From assembly GCA_030681895.1 (NCBI GenBank), contig JAUXRI010000321.1:1-45672 (forward strand): a stretch of 45,672 nucleotides of DNA, in the 5' to 3' direction. The stretch comes from Myxococcales bacterium. GTDB lineage: Bacteria; Myxococcota; Myxococcia; Myxococcales; Myxococcaceae. Both the position numbers and the translations under genes were made by a program. The notes beneath the pieces were generated by a model that was not told where the DNA came from, ran no database searches, and saw only the letters and a list, made by a program, of their open reading frames with translations. Of this stretch, positions 18,150 to 26,309 are shown piece after piece (position 1 is the stretch's first letter; each line of letters starts with the position of its first letter).

Positions 18150-18222
18150 CCCGAGACGGAATCGAGCGGCCTGACGCAATCACCCACAGCGCCCTCAACG
18201 AGGTGGTCCGTATGTCGTCACG

Positions 18223-18227
18223 CCAGG
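18223..18227 (+). promoter_or_regulatory. Shine-Dalgarno that fixes a TTG start for the sigma factor
   Basis: AGGAG lies ten bases before TTG 18238. No ATG or GTG occurs in this frame nearby. A nine-codon ORF, ATG 18212 to TGA 18241 (MSSRQEPTR), covers the site and ends in TTGA, overlapping the sigma start. Confidence 0.5.
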
Positions 18228-18237
18228 AGCCGACGCG

Positions 18238-18750
18238 TTGAGCCCCGCAGACTTCGCGGCGCTGTACGAGCGTGAGCTGTCGTACGTGTGGAACTCGTTG
18301 CGCCGCCTGGGCGTGGCGCCGTCAGACCTCGACGACCTGACCCAGGAGGTCTTCGTGACTGCGTTTCAGCGCATCGCCACCTACGACGCCGGGCGCCCTC
18401 TGCGGCCCTGGCTCTTCGGCATCGCCTTCCGCATCGCCTCGGCACGACGAGAGCGGGCCTTCGTGCACAAGGAAGTCGGCGGCGACGCCATGCCCGAAGC
18501 GCCCGACGAAGCGCCGAGCCCTCACCGGGCGATGGAGAACGCGCAGACGCTCGCACGCGTCCTCAAAGCGCTCGAGACGCTGCGCATGGAGCGCAAGGCC
18601 GTCTTCATTCTCCACGACATCGAAGGGCAGAGCGTGCCCGAGGTGGCCGCCGCCTTGTCGATTCCCCTCAACACCGCGTACACCCGCCTGCGGGCGGCGC
18701 GGGCCGACTTCACGGACGCTTTTCGGAAGACTTCGGAGGACACGCGATGA
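18238..18750 (+). CDS. ECF-type RNA polymerase sigma factor
   Basis: 170 residues from TTG 18238. Sigma region 2 is at residues about 5-75 (LYERELSYVWNSLRRLGVAP, DLDDLTQEVFVTAFQRIATY, PWLFGIAFRIASARRER). Sigma region 4 is at 105-160 (LKALETLRMERKAVFILHDI, EGQSVPEVAAALSIPLNTAY, TRLRAARADF). There is no region 1.1 or 3, as in ECF sigmas. The D-D-L-T-Q-E-V-F core binds the polymerase beta' clamp. Its stop overlaps the next ATG, and four genes follow without real gaps, so it heads an operon with a putative anti-sigma factor and two membrane kinases. Known ECF43 sigmas are switched on by a neighbouring Ser/Thr kinase; whether that applies here is inference. Confidence 0.93.
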   Translation: MSPADFAALYERELSYVWNSLRRLGVAPSDLDDLTQEVFVTAFQRIATYDAGRPLRPWLFGIAFRIASARRERAFVHKEVGGDAMPEAPDEAPSPHRAMENAQTLARVLKALETLRMERKAVFILHDIEGQSVPEVAAALSIPLNTAYTRLRAARADFTDAFRKTSEDTR

Positions 18751-19040
18751 CCGACGACCCATCGCTCGAGCCGCTGCCCGACGACGTTCGACAGGCGCTG
18801 CAGGTCGAGCGCAGCAGGCCCTCCCTTCCGATGAACACCACGGCGAGCCTCGTCTCGAGAATCGAAGCCACCAGCGAGTTCGCGGTGGCGACCGGCAAGG
18901 TGCCGATGAAGGGGCGGCTCGGAGTCGCCGCCGAAGCAGGGCGGGCGCTGAGAACGCCCATCGGGCTCGCCCTCTTCCTCGCTGGCACACTGTGGGGCAT
19001 GGCGCTCGGCGCGACGGCCGTGCTGCTGCTGCGCCCCTGA
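18747..19040 (+). CDS. Small single-pass membrane protein, putative anti-sigma factor
   Basis: 97 residues; ATG 18747 overlaps the sigma stop (ATGA) and follows a ggagga ribosome-binding site. Residues 1-65 are soluble and acidic then basic (SLEPLPDDVRQALQVERSRP). Residues about 72-95 form one hydrophobic helix (GLALFLAGTLWGMALGATAV), ending only two residues from the C-terminus. There is no His/Cys zinc motif of the ZAS class. Position and topology suggest an inner-membrane anti-sigma factor with a cytoplasmic N-terminus, but sequence alone does not prove it. It could also be a scaffold for the kinases. Confidence 0.8.
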   Translation: MTDDPSLEPLPDDVRQALQVERSRPSLPMNTTASLVSRIEATSEFAVATGKVPMKGRLGVAAEAGRALRTPIGLALFLAGTLWGMALGATAVLLLRP

Positions 19041-19053
19041 CATCGCCCCCTCC

Positions 19054-20643
19054 ATGGGGGAAGCTCCAGGCGTGGCTGCCGCCTCTCCGCACCAACTGGA
19101 GTGGATGACCGCTTCGGAGCGCGGGCGAGGCCTCAAGTGGTTGATGCGCGCGCGCGCCCTCGTCGTCACGGTCGCGACCCTGTGGCTGGTGGGCGTCGGG
19201 CTGCGCTCGGGCGTCCCGTCACCCGTGCTCCCGGTGCTGCTCGGCTGGGTCTTCATCGCGGGCCTCATCGCGGTGGGCGTCGAGGTGAGCCCGACGCTGT
19301 TGCGCGGCGCTGGCTTCACCCTGAGCGTCATCGACATTCCGCTCGCTGCAACGGTGGCCTTCTTCTCGAGTCGCGCCATCGCCGCAGCGCCCGGGCCGAG
19401 CGGCAGCCCCAACGACGTCATCGTCAGCCTCGGGCCGATGCTGGGGCTGCTCGTGATGTGCAGCACGCTGTCGCTCGACTTCCGCGCCGTGGTGCTCGCC
19501 ACTGCGTCGGCCGCCGTGGCGTTCGTGATGCTGGTGTTGGCCATCGGCGCTCCCACCCTGGAAATCGAAGACCCGCTGCTCGCGGCGATGGCGGTGGGCG
19601 TGCTCGCGGCGCTCGTGGTGTCTCGCCTGCGGGCGCTGGTGGAAGAGAGCCGTCGGCGAGACTTCGCCGGCAAGTACGTGCTCGGCGCGCGCATCGGCGT
19701 CGGTGGCATGGCCGAGGTGTTCTCGGCGACCTATTCCCCCGCTGGCGGCTTCGAGCGACGGGTCGCCGTCAAGCGGGTGCTGCCGACCCTCTCGGACGAC
19801 CACGAGTTCGTCGCGCTCTTCCGGCGCGAGGCCGAGCTGGGCGCGCAGCTCGCGCACCCGAACCTGGTGCAGATTCTCGACTTCGGAAAACACCTCGACT
19901 CGTGGTTCATCGCCATGGAGTTCGTCGATGGCCTCACGCTGTCTCAGGTGATGCAGGTGGCTGCCGCGCACCAGCCCGTGCCGCTCGAGGCGTGCCTCTA
20001 CGTCATCGCCGAGGTGGCCGAGGGCCTCGCGTACCTGCACGAGAAGCGCTCGACCGACGGCGCGCACGTCGGGCTGGTGCACCGCGACTTGAACCCGCCC
20101 AACGTGCTCGTCTCGATGACGGGAGAGGTGAAGCTGAGCGACTTCGGCGTCGCAAGGTGGGTCGACTCGGGGTTGCTGACGAAGGAGGGCATGGTGCGCG
20201 GGAAGGTCTCGTACATGGCGCCCGAGAACCTCGCCGGCGCGCCGCCTGCGCCCGCGACCGACCTCTTCGCGCTCGGCATCATGGGGTACGAGCTGGTGAC
20301 CAACCGGCGGCTCTTCGCGGGGCACTCCGATGCGGCCGTCACCGAGGCGTTGCTGAGCCGCGACGTGCCGCCCGCATCGACGCTGCGGCCCGACGTGCCG
20401 CCAGAGGTCGACGCCGTGTTGGCCGGCTTGCTCGAGCGAGACCCGGCGCGGCGAACGGCCGCGGCGCGTGACGTCACCAGAGCGCTTCGAGGCATTCGTG
20501 GAGCCTTCGCGCCGTCGGTGCGCGGGCGCGCGGCGCTGGTGGCGGTGGTCGGTCGGGCCTCTGGCCGTACGGCGCCGTCAGTCGAAGCGTCGTCGGGCAG
20601 CGTGGTGACCGAGACCCTCACCTTCGAGCGCGACACCGAGTGA
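19054..20643 (+). CDS. Membrane Ser/Thr protein kinase with N-terminal multi-pass domain (copy 1)
   Basis: 529 residues. Residues 33-190 contain about six hydrophobic segments (ALVVTVATLWLVGVGL, LPVLLGWVFIAGLIAVGV, GLLVMCSTLSL and others). An amphipathic linker follows (VVSRLRALVEESRRRDFAGK), then the kinase at 208-490: GVGGMAEVFSA, Lys240 in VAVK, HRDLNPPN (Asp345), DFG (363-365), MAPEN. The usual Lys of HRDxK is Asn, a variant also present in the next gene. Membrane-first, kinase-last topology is the reverse of PknB-type receptors. The start ATG lies in a small CCCCC/GGGGG inverted repeat, thirteen bases after the previous stop. A tail of about 40 residues (SVVTETLTFERD) follows. Confidence 0.9.
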   Translation: MGEAPGVAAASPHQLEWMTASERGRGLKWLMRARALVVTVATLWLVGVGLRSGVPSPVLPVLLGWVFIAGLIAVGVEVSPTLLRGAGFTLSVIDIPLAATVAFFSSRAIAAAPGPSGSPNDVIVSLGPMLGLLVMCSTLSLDFRAVVLATASAAVAFVMLVLAIGAPTLEIEDPLLAAMAVGVLAALVVSRLRALVEESRRRDFAGKYVLGARIGVGGMAEVFSATYSPAGGFERRVAVKRVLPTLSDDHEFVALFRREAELGAQLAHPNLVQILDFGKHLDSWFIAMEFVDGLTLSQVMQVAAAHQPVPLEACLYVIAEVAEGLAYLHEKRSTDGAHVGLVHRDLNPPNVLVSMTGEVKLSDFGVARWVDSGLLTKEGMVRGKVSYMAPENLAGAPPAPATDLFALGIMGYELVTNRRLFAGHSDAAVTEALLSRDVPPASTLRPDVPPEVDAVLAGLLERDPARRTAAARDVTRALRGIRGAFAPSVRGRAALVAVVGRASGRTAPSVEASSGSVVTETLTFERDTE

Positions 20644-22136
20644 TGACGCCGTCTTCGCTCGACGTGAACGCCGCCGTTCGCCGACACCTCGTCGCGGTCG
20701 TCGAGGCAGAGCGCGCGAGAACGCTGCGGTGGCTGTCGCTGACGCGGCTGGTGGGCGTCGGCATCTACCTGGTGACGCTCTTCCTTCACGCGGGCTCGGA
20801 CGCGGGCTCGGAGCGGGTGATGCCGCTGTTCGCCGTCTACGTGCTGCTCGCGGCGGTGAGCGCGCTCGTCGTGCACCGGGTGCCGTCGTTGGTCCCCGCC
20901 TCGGCCTGGCTGCTCGCGCTGCTCGACGTGCCGATGGTGTCGGCCGCCTGTCTGCTGGTGCTCCCGGTGACGCCGCCCGCGTACGCGCTCAATTCGCTGC
21001 TGCCGTTCGTCTCGACGCTGCTCCTCACCAGCACGCTGACGATGAACCACCGCGCCATCGTCGCGACGACGGTCTCGGCCGTCCTCTCGTCGTCCATCGT
21101 GATGCTCGCGGCGCGGTGGCCGCTGTTTCCGATGCTGCTGATGCTGCTGGCGATGGGCGGGCTGTCGGCCTTCGTCGTCTCGCGGCTGCGCGCGCTGGTG
21201 GAAGAGTCACGACGGCGGGACTTCGCCGGGAAGTACGTGCTGGGCGAGCGCATCGGCGTGGGTGGAATGGCCGAGGTCTACGCCGCCACCTATGCGCCCG
21301 AGGGCGGGTTCGAGCGTCGGGTGGCCGTCAAACGGGTGCTCCCGGCGTTCGCGAGCGACCGCGAATTCATCGGGCTGTTCCGCCGAGAGGCCGAGCTCGG
21401 CGCGCAGCTCGCGCACCCGAACCTGGTGCAGGTGCTCGACTTCGGGCGGCACCACGACTCGTGGTTTCTCGCGATGGAGTTCGTCGAAGGGCCGAGCCTC
21501 GCCGCGGTGCTTCGCCTCCAGCAACAGCCGCTCCCGCTCGAGGTGGGCGTGTACCTCATCAGCGAGCTGGCCGAGGGGCTCGCCTACCTGCACGAGAAGC
21601 GGTCTCGCGCCGGCACCATCGGCATCGTGCACCGCGACGTGAATCCACCCAACGTGCTGCTCTCGATGAGCGGCGACGTGAAGCTCGGCGACTTCGGTGT
21701 GGCGCGCTGGGCGACCGCGAGAGGGCTGACCGAGGCGGGCGTCGTGCGGGGGAAGACGCCGTACATGTCACCCGAGGCGCTCGCTGGAGCGCCGCCTGCG
21801 CCACCGAGTGACCTGTGGGCGCTGGGCGTGATGGGACACGAGGTGTTGACGGGGCGACGGCTGTTCTCAGGCAGCACCGACGCCGAGCTGACCCACCACA
21901 TCTTCACGCAGCCGATTCCGCGGGTGTCGACGCTGCGGCCCGAGGTGCCGCCCCACGTCGACGCCCTCATCGCGGCGCTGCTGGAGCGGGAGCCGGCGGC
22001 GCGGCCCTCGAGTGCGCGACGGGTCGTCTCGGAGCTCTCACCTGACGGCCTGCCAGGCGGTGCAGCAGGCGGGCGGCAGGCCCTCGTCGAGCTCCTTGGC
22101 GGTCACGGCGCGAAGCCGCCACCGTCCTCTCGGTAG
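20643..22136 (+). CDS. Membrane Ser/Thr protein kinase with N-terminal multi-pass domain (copy 2)
   Basis: 497 residues from ATG 20643, overlapping the previous stop as TGATG; GTG 20640 is an alternative. It is a tandem paralogue of the preceding kinase: an N-terminal half with about six hydrophobic segments, the near-identical linker VVSRLRALVEESRRRDFAGK, then GVGGMAEVYAA, VAVKRVL, HRDVNPPN, DFG and SPEA. The two kinase domains are highly alike, while the membrane halves share little, which suggests one catalytic output with two different inputs. The HRDxN variant is kept here. Last gene of the sigma-factor operon; its 3' end overlaps the convergent gene by 34 bases. Confidence 0.9.
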   Translation: MTPSSLDVNAAVRRHLVAVVEAERARTLRWLSLTRLVGVGIYLVTLFLHAGSDAGSERVMPLFAVYVLLAAVSALVVHRVPSLVPASAWLLALLDVPMVSAACLLVLPVTPPAYALNSLLPFVSTLLLTSTLTMNHRAIVATTVSAVLSSSIVMLAARWPLFPMLLMLLAMGGLSAFVVSRLRALVEESRRRDFAGKYVLGERIGVGGMAEVYAATYAPEGGFERRVAVKRVLPAFASDREFIGLFRREAELGAQLAHPNLVQVLDFGRHHDSWFLAMEFVEGPSLAAVLRLQQQPLPLEVGVYLISELAEGLAYLHEKRSRAGTIGIVHRDVNPPNVLLSMSGDVKLGDFGVARWATARGLTEAGVVRGKTPYMSPEALAGAPPAPPSDLWALGVMGHEVLTGRRLFSGSTDAELTHHIFTQPIPRVSTLRPEVPPHVDALIAALLEREPAARPSSARRVVSELSPDGLPGGAAGGRQALVELLGGHGAKPPPSSR

Positions 22137-24991
22137 AAGGGAGAGGTCGCCTCGGCGCCCTTGTTGTCACCGACCCAGCGGAAGAGGCCACCGGTCTCGA
22201 GGGTCAGCCCGATGCTGAGGCCCGGCACCTGGAATTCGGCGCCCAGCCAGTCGGTCTTGTAGCCAAGCGTCGGCGCGTCGAGCTTGTAGTTGCCGTGCTC
22301 GTCCATGACGCCCTTCAGGTTGAGCGAGACGACGCCGGCCGAGGCTTGAACCTTCCCCTCGACGCTCCAGGTGCCGTCCGCTTTGACGCTGATGGACGGC
22401 TCACCGACGAACTTGACCGCGCCGATGCGCACGCCGACCGCCTTGGTGCTCAACGCCTCGTTGCTCGCCTTCGCCGAGACGCCCACCTCAGGGCCCACGG
22501 CGATTTCGCCCTTCCACGTGCCGGCCTGGAGCTCGAACTTGAGCTTCGCGCCCGCGAGGAAGGCTGGTGAGTCACCAGGGCGGAGCGTCTCGAGCCCGTT
22601 GTAGGTGCCCACGTTCGGGTCGACGCCACCCCACTCCGACGAGACGGTGTTCGGGCCCAGCTCGCCACCTGGCATCGGCGTCGTGCGGGTGCTGGCCGGA
22701 CTCGTCGTTCCGGTCGCCGTCGTCGTCGTCCCGCCCGTCGTCACCACTGGCTGGCCGCCACCTCGCAAATCGCGCGTGTCACGGTTGTCGCTGAAGGCGT
22801 ACTCGTTGGCCGGCGGGAGGTGGGTGGTGCGGAAGAAGGCATCGCGCTCCTGGTCGGTGAGCCGGAACCCAGACGGCGGCATCTCGAGCTCGACGCCGGC
22901 GCCGATGAGGTTCGGGTTTGCGCCGATTTTCGCTGCGTTCCAGGCGTAGACCTCGGGCGCGAGCGAGGCGTCACCCAGCTGCGCGCTGGCGATGCGCGAC
23001 AGGTTGTCACCGCGAGCGACCGTCACCCGCTGCGTGTTCCACGGCGAGGTGTCGAGTGCGTTGTCGATGCGCCGCACGTCTGCCTGCGTGCCTCGCGGCG
23101 TCGACGTGTCAACGGAAGCACCGTCGTCACCCGTGCCCAGCCGCACCGTCGAGGTGCCCGACTCGCCGAGGCGCGCGGTGCCCAGCCCGAAGTCGGTCGA
23201 CGTCGCGTCGGCGTTCTCCGCGTCGATGGCGTTGTCGACCCGGCGCACGTCGGCCTGCGTGGCGGTCGTCGCGCGGTCGCCGTGGGCCGCACCTGCGATG
23301 AGGTCGGCGCCGATGCCGACGAGGTCGCCCTGGATGATTCGCGACGTGAAGCCCGCCGCCTGGCCCGCCTTCTGGAGCAGGTCGAGGTTCGACCCGAGCG
23401 CGTCTCTGACGCCGTCGAACTGCCCCGCGAGCGACGCGACGGAAGAGATGCCTCCGAGAATGTCACCCGTCTTGATGGCCTGTTGCACGCCGTTGGCCGC
23501 GCTCGCGACGCTCGCCACCGTCTTCGCGACCGAGACGAACGCGGTGGCCGACTGCCCGACCGAGCTCGCCACGCCGGCGAACTGGGAGACCATGCCGCCG
23601 ATGCCTGCAGCCGCGCCGGCGATGGCAGCGACGAGGCCCAGGCCCTTGGCTCCATTGGCGACGGCCATGGCAGCGTTCAAGGCCATCGTGAACGGCGCGA
23701 GCACGGGGAACACCACGCCCACCACCATCAGCACCGGCCCGACGATTTGTTTCCAGAACGGCGGGTCTGGCGGCACCTTCTGCGCGCCTGCGCCCTCGAT
23801 GGCGCCCTTCTCGCCAATCTTGAGGCCGAGCTGCCAGGCCTCGCCGTCCACCTTCACGAACAGCGAGTGTTCGCCCGGCTCGCGAGTGGCGAAGGACACC
23901 TGGGTGAGAATGCTGGCGGCTTCGTCGGGGCGAATGGCGCTGCAGGCCTCGGGCGGGAAGCCCACCTGCGCGAGCATGGCCCGCTTGTCGGCCATCGACA
24001 TCCGCTCCATCGTCAGCTGCGTGGCGAGGGCGACCTCGACGAGCGGCGTCTTGCCGTTCACCGTGCCGTCGGCGCCGACGTCGAGCTTCAGCACGCCCGG
24101 CGCGGTGTGCGTCGTCGTGTACTCGGCGTCGCCGCCCTGCCTGACGGTGTACGAGAACGTGAGGTCGAGCTCGCGGCTGCCCGGTGTCGCGCTCTCCTGG
24201 CGCAGCTTCGCGAGGGCGTAGTCTCGCTGCCCCTCGGTCGAGTTGCGCACCCAGTCAGCCGAGAGGCCCGCGTCGAGCAGCGCCTTCTCTTTCACTTCGA
24301 CGGGCACGGTCGACAGCTGCGAGCCCAGCCGCGCGAGCTCGTCGACGCCGAGCGTCTTGCCATTCACCTTTCCGTCGGCGCCGACCTCGAGCGCGGCCGT
24401 GAAGGTCTTCGCGTCACCGGCCACCAGGCTCGTCACCGTCTCGCCTTCACCGATGTTGGTGGTCTGAGACATCAGCGGCGTGAGGCTGAGCTCGAGCTGC
24501 TTCGAGCCGGGGGTTGCGCGTGCGTCGAGCACCGAGCGGTACGACGCGTCGAGTGACTCCGCGGTGACGCCCGGAGGCGTGTTCACCAGCTTCGCGACTT
24601 CGGCGCCGACGTCGGCGGGAAGGGCGCTCACCAGCGTCTCGAGCTTCTCGGAGGCCGGCACCTCGAGGGCGGTCTGCTCGATGCGGGACTTCTCGCGGGC
24701 GGCCGGGTTTCCGCCAGGCCACTCCGCCGCCTCAGGCCCCGACACGGGCGGAGGCGTCGCCGTCGTCGCTGGCCCGGCGCAAGTGATGGGCGTCGTGTCG
24801 AACGTGGAGCTCGACGGGCCTGCGCAGGTGATGGGCCGGGTGACGTCGTCGAACCCCGAGGTGGTGTGGTCGACGATGGGGGTGATGGGCTGCGGCAGCA
24901 CCTCAGGCGCCGGTGGCGGCGTGATGTCTGCTTCGAGTTCGCGCGAGGCGCTGGAGACGGACGACGAGCCTGAACCGATGGAAAGTGACAT
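22103..24991 (-). CDS. Large LysM-domain protein with hydrophobic core, no signal peptide
   Basis: 962 residues from ATG 24991 (MSLSIGSGSSSVSS). Residues 1-90 are low complexity with a repeated PITCAGP motif. Residues about 120-400 hold at least two, probably three, copies of a domain of about 115 residues marked by ATPGS(K/R)(Q/E)L(E/D)L and VGADG(K/T)VNGKT. Residues about 409-560 are Ala/Gly-rich and hydrophobic (VGPVLMVVGVVFPVLAPFTM, GLVAAIAGAAAGIGGM), reminiscent of pore-forming or tape-measure-like segments. A duplicated TQADVRR(V/I)DNA(I/L)D motif frames 600-650. Residues about 653-707 are a LysM domain (VTVARGDNLSRIASAQLGD), which binds peptidoglycan or chitin. The C-terminal 170 residues are beta-rich and unassigned. 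No Sec, Tat or lipobox signal. It lies 19 bases after its partner gene. Confidence 0.85.
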   Translation of the reverse strand: MSLSIGSGSSSVSSASRELEADITPPPAPEVLPQPITPIVDHTTSGFDDVTRPITCAGPSSSTFDTTPITCAGPATTATPPPVSGPEAAEWPGGNPAAREKSRIEQTALEVPASEKLETLVSALPADVGAEVAKLVNTPPGVTAESLDASYRSVLDARATPGSKQLELSLTPLMSQTTNIGEGETVTSLVAGDAKTFTAALEVGADGKVNGKTLGVDELARLGSQLSTVPVEVKEKALLDAGLSADWVRNSTEGQRDYALAKLRQESATPGSRELDLTFSYTVRQGGDAEYTTTHTAPGVLKLDVGADGTVNGKTPLVEVALATQLTMERMSMADKRAMLAQVGFPPEACSAIRPDEAASILTQVSFATREPGEHSLFVKVDGEAWQLGLKIGEKGAIEGAGAQKVPPDPPFWKQIVGPVLMVVGVVFPVLAPFTMALNAAMAVANGAKGLGLVAAIAGAAAGIGGMVSQFAGVASSVGQSATAFVSVAKTVASVASAANGVQQAIKTGDILGGISSVASLAGQFDGVRDALGSNLDLLQKAGQAAGFTSRIIQGDLVGIGADLIAGAAHGDRATTATQADVRRVDNAIDAENADATSTDFGLGTARLGESGTSTVRLGTGDDGASVDTSTPRGTQADVRRIDNALDTSPWNTQRVTVARGDNLSRIASAQLGDASLAPEVYAWNAAKIGANPNLIGAGVELEMPPSGFRLTDQERDAFFRTTHLPPANEYAFSDNRDTRDLRGGGQPVVTTGGTTTTATGTTSPASTRTTPMPGGELGPNTVSSEWGGVDPNVGTYNGLETLRPGDSPAFLAGAKLKFELQAGTWKGEIAVGPEVGVSAKASNEALSTKAVGVRIGAVKFVGEPSISVKADGTWSVEGKVQASAGVVSLNLKGVMDEHGNYKLDAPTLGYKTDWLGAEFQVPGLSIGLTLETGGLFRWVGDNKGAEATSPFYREDGGGFAP

Positions 24992-25010
24992 GGCTTTGGT
25001 CCTCGTGGGC

Positions 25011-25619
25011 TCAGCGACGGGGGGAGGACTTCGAGGCACCCGGAATGGCGCCAGGTCTCAGCTTGAACGCGGCCAGCGGTTGAGGCGCTTTGGTGCTCGG
25101 CGGCTGCACGGGCCGCAAGGTGACGCCCTGCGACGACATCGGCTGCTTCACGACGGGCCGAAGCACCAGCGGCGTCGTCGAGCGCGCAATCGCCTGGCCG
25201 GCCGCGATGGAGGTGAGCTCGGCCTCTTTCGCCAGCTTCGCGAAGGCGGCCTGCTCGGCGGCAGGGCGCTGGCGGTTCGGGTCCTTCGTCAGCTCGAGCG
25301 AGCGCGCCAACAAGGTGATGCTCGCGCGCAGCGCCTGCTCTGACGCCAGCGCCGCCGGGTCGCGTTTTGCGATGAGCGGCGCGAGCGCTGCCAGCTGCGT
25401 CTCGAGGGTGGCCTTCTGCAACCCCACCTGCCACTGCATCAACTCCAGCGACAGGCGGCGCACGTCGTCGATCCGTGATTCACCCGCGCGCAGCGCCGCG
25501 ACGAGCCGCTCGGCCTTCGCGTGCTGTTGGGGAACCGAGGCCTTCATCTGCGGGCCCAGCTCGGCCAGGCAGGCTTCGAGGGCGTGGAGTGCGGAAGCGG
25601 TGGTCGTCATTCGCGTCAT
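25011..25619 (-). CDS. Helical small protein upstream of the LysM gene
   Basis: 202 residues from ATG 25619, chosen because it is the same start (MTRMTTTASALHA) with the same upstream DNA as the gene at 28651. After residue 13 it diverges into a long alpha-helical region (residues 14-150; AERLVAALRAGESRIDDVRR, LSLELMQWQVGLQKATLETQ), then a Pro/Lys-rich tail (RPVVKQPMSSQGVTLRPVQP). There is no signal peptide or membrane segment. The helical region and its position just before a large multidomain protein would fit a chaperone or coiled-coil partner; this is inference from layout only. It is probably co-transcribed with the LysM gene. Confidence 0.8.
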   Translation of the reverse strand: MTRMTTTASALHALEACLAELGPQMKASVPQQHAKAERLVAALRAGESRIDDVRRLSLELMQWQVGLQKATLETQLAALAPLIAKRDPAALASEQALRASITLLARSLELTKDPNRQRPAAEQAAFAKLAKEAELTSIAAGQAIARSTTPLVLRPVVKQPMSSQGVTLRPVQPPSTKAPQPLAAFKLRPGAIPGASKSSPRR

Positions 25620-25825
25620 GGGGGCCTCGTGAGGAGTTGCGTTCACAGAGGTATTGCGACGACCGCGGCGAATCCGTTCAGCGCCCAGAATCACCAGCGG
25701 AATCGACGTGTTGCGGTCATTGCTCCATGACGACGCGAGGACGTTCACGTGGGCCATGGCGCTCACCGAATCCGTTGCGACGGCCCGGAGGCGTCACGAC
25801 GCAGCGACATGATCCGCAAGACCTC
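25581..25825. repeat. Divergent promoter region, copy 1
   Basis: Direct repeat of 28613-28829. Both copies hold, in order, the reverse-strand codons for MTRMTTTASALHA, a shared intergenic stretch, and a plus-strand ATG ATC CGC AAG ACC (MIRKT). 48 bases are identical (25636-25683 and 28667-28714). Copy 1 is about 40 bases longer in its right half. In copy 1 the plus-strand gene does not continue; an inverted fragment begins instead. Confidence 0.9.
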
Positions 25826-26206
25826 ACTCCACGCGCGCGGTGATTTCGGCCGCCGCCATCCGGCGTGCGGCTCAGGCACCGAGCGACGCGGGCGCTGCGG
25901 CGGTAATGAGGCGTCGACGAGGTTCTGTTTCCGGGCGTGGGCCTCCGTGAGGGCGGCGCGCTCGACGCGATGCGAGTGATGCCGCGGCAGACACACGCAC
26001 GAGCAGCTCGATGACGGAGTCGGTCAACAGCGTGTCGCGCGAGCGGGCCGTCTGGAAGAAGAGTCCGCGCCGCCGATCTGCAGCTGCAGCAGGTCGAACG
26101 CTCTCATCTGCTCGCACAGGTGCTTGAGGATCAGCAGGTGCGCCTTGATGCCGTGCTCGACGAGGGCCGTGAAGTCGTCGCGCTCGAGGGCAGCGAGCTG
26201 GACCAT
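25826..26206 (-). pseudogene. Frameshifted gene fragment with an inverted GH19-linker segment
   Basis: The gene-free stretch 25620-26309 holds coding-like sequence in three minus frames. From ATG 26206: MVQLAALERDDFTALVEHGI and on to HLCEQMRAFDLLQLQI. Then, one frame over: GLFFQTARSRDTLLTDSVIE and LLVRVSAAA. Then, in the third frame: LTEAHARKQNLVDASLPPQR followed by SVPEPHAGWRRPKSP. The last segment matches SVPEPHAGWRPKSP near the start of the GH19 protein, which is on the opposite strand, so 25831-25882 is an inverted homologue of 28888-28937. It is best read as a decayed gene sharing the GH19 N-terminal linker. Family unknown. Confidence 0.55.
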
Positions 26207-26309
26207 GCCGCGACGCCCGGCGGTGCGTCGAGAGGCGCTGAGCAAGACTGGGGAGGCCAACGAGCCAGAGCGCCGCGGCGCTCCTGGTGTCGAAGGCGTC
26301 ACCGCGACA

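Noticed and set aside
19050..19064. CCCCC/GGGGG hairpin around the kinase ATG considered as a terminator
   Set aside because: Five base pairs, no T-run, and it sits at a start codon within a tight operon.
19219..20325. 368-codon minus-strand open frame
   Set aside because: Antisense to the first membrane kinase, low-complexity His/Glu/Arg composition.
22820..24556. 578-codon plus-strand open frame
   Set aside because: Fully antisense to the LysM protein gene, which has recognisable domains. The plus frame is His/Arg/Glu-rich without any pattern.
25690..25720. GG...GC pattern in the duplicated promoter considered as a sigma-54 site
   Set aside because: The distance between GG and GC is 12, not 10, and the TGGCAC/TTGCA context is incomplete.
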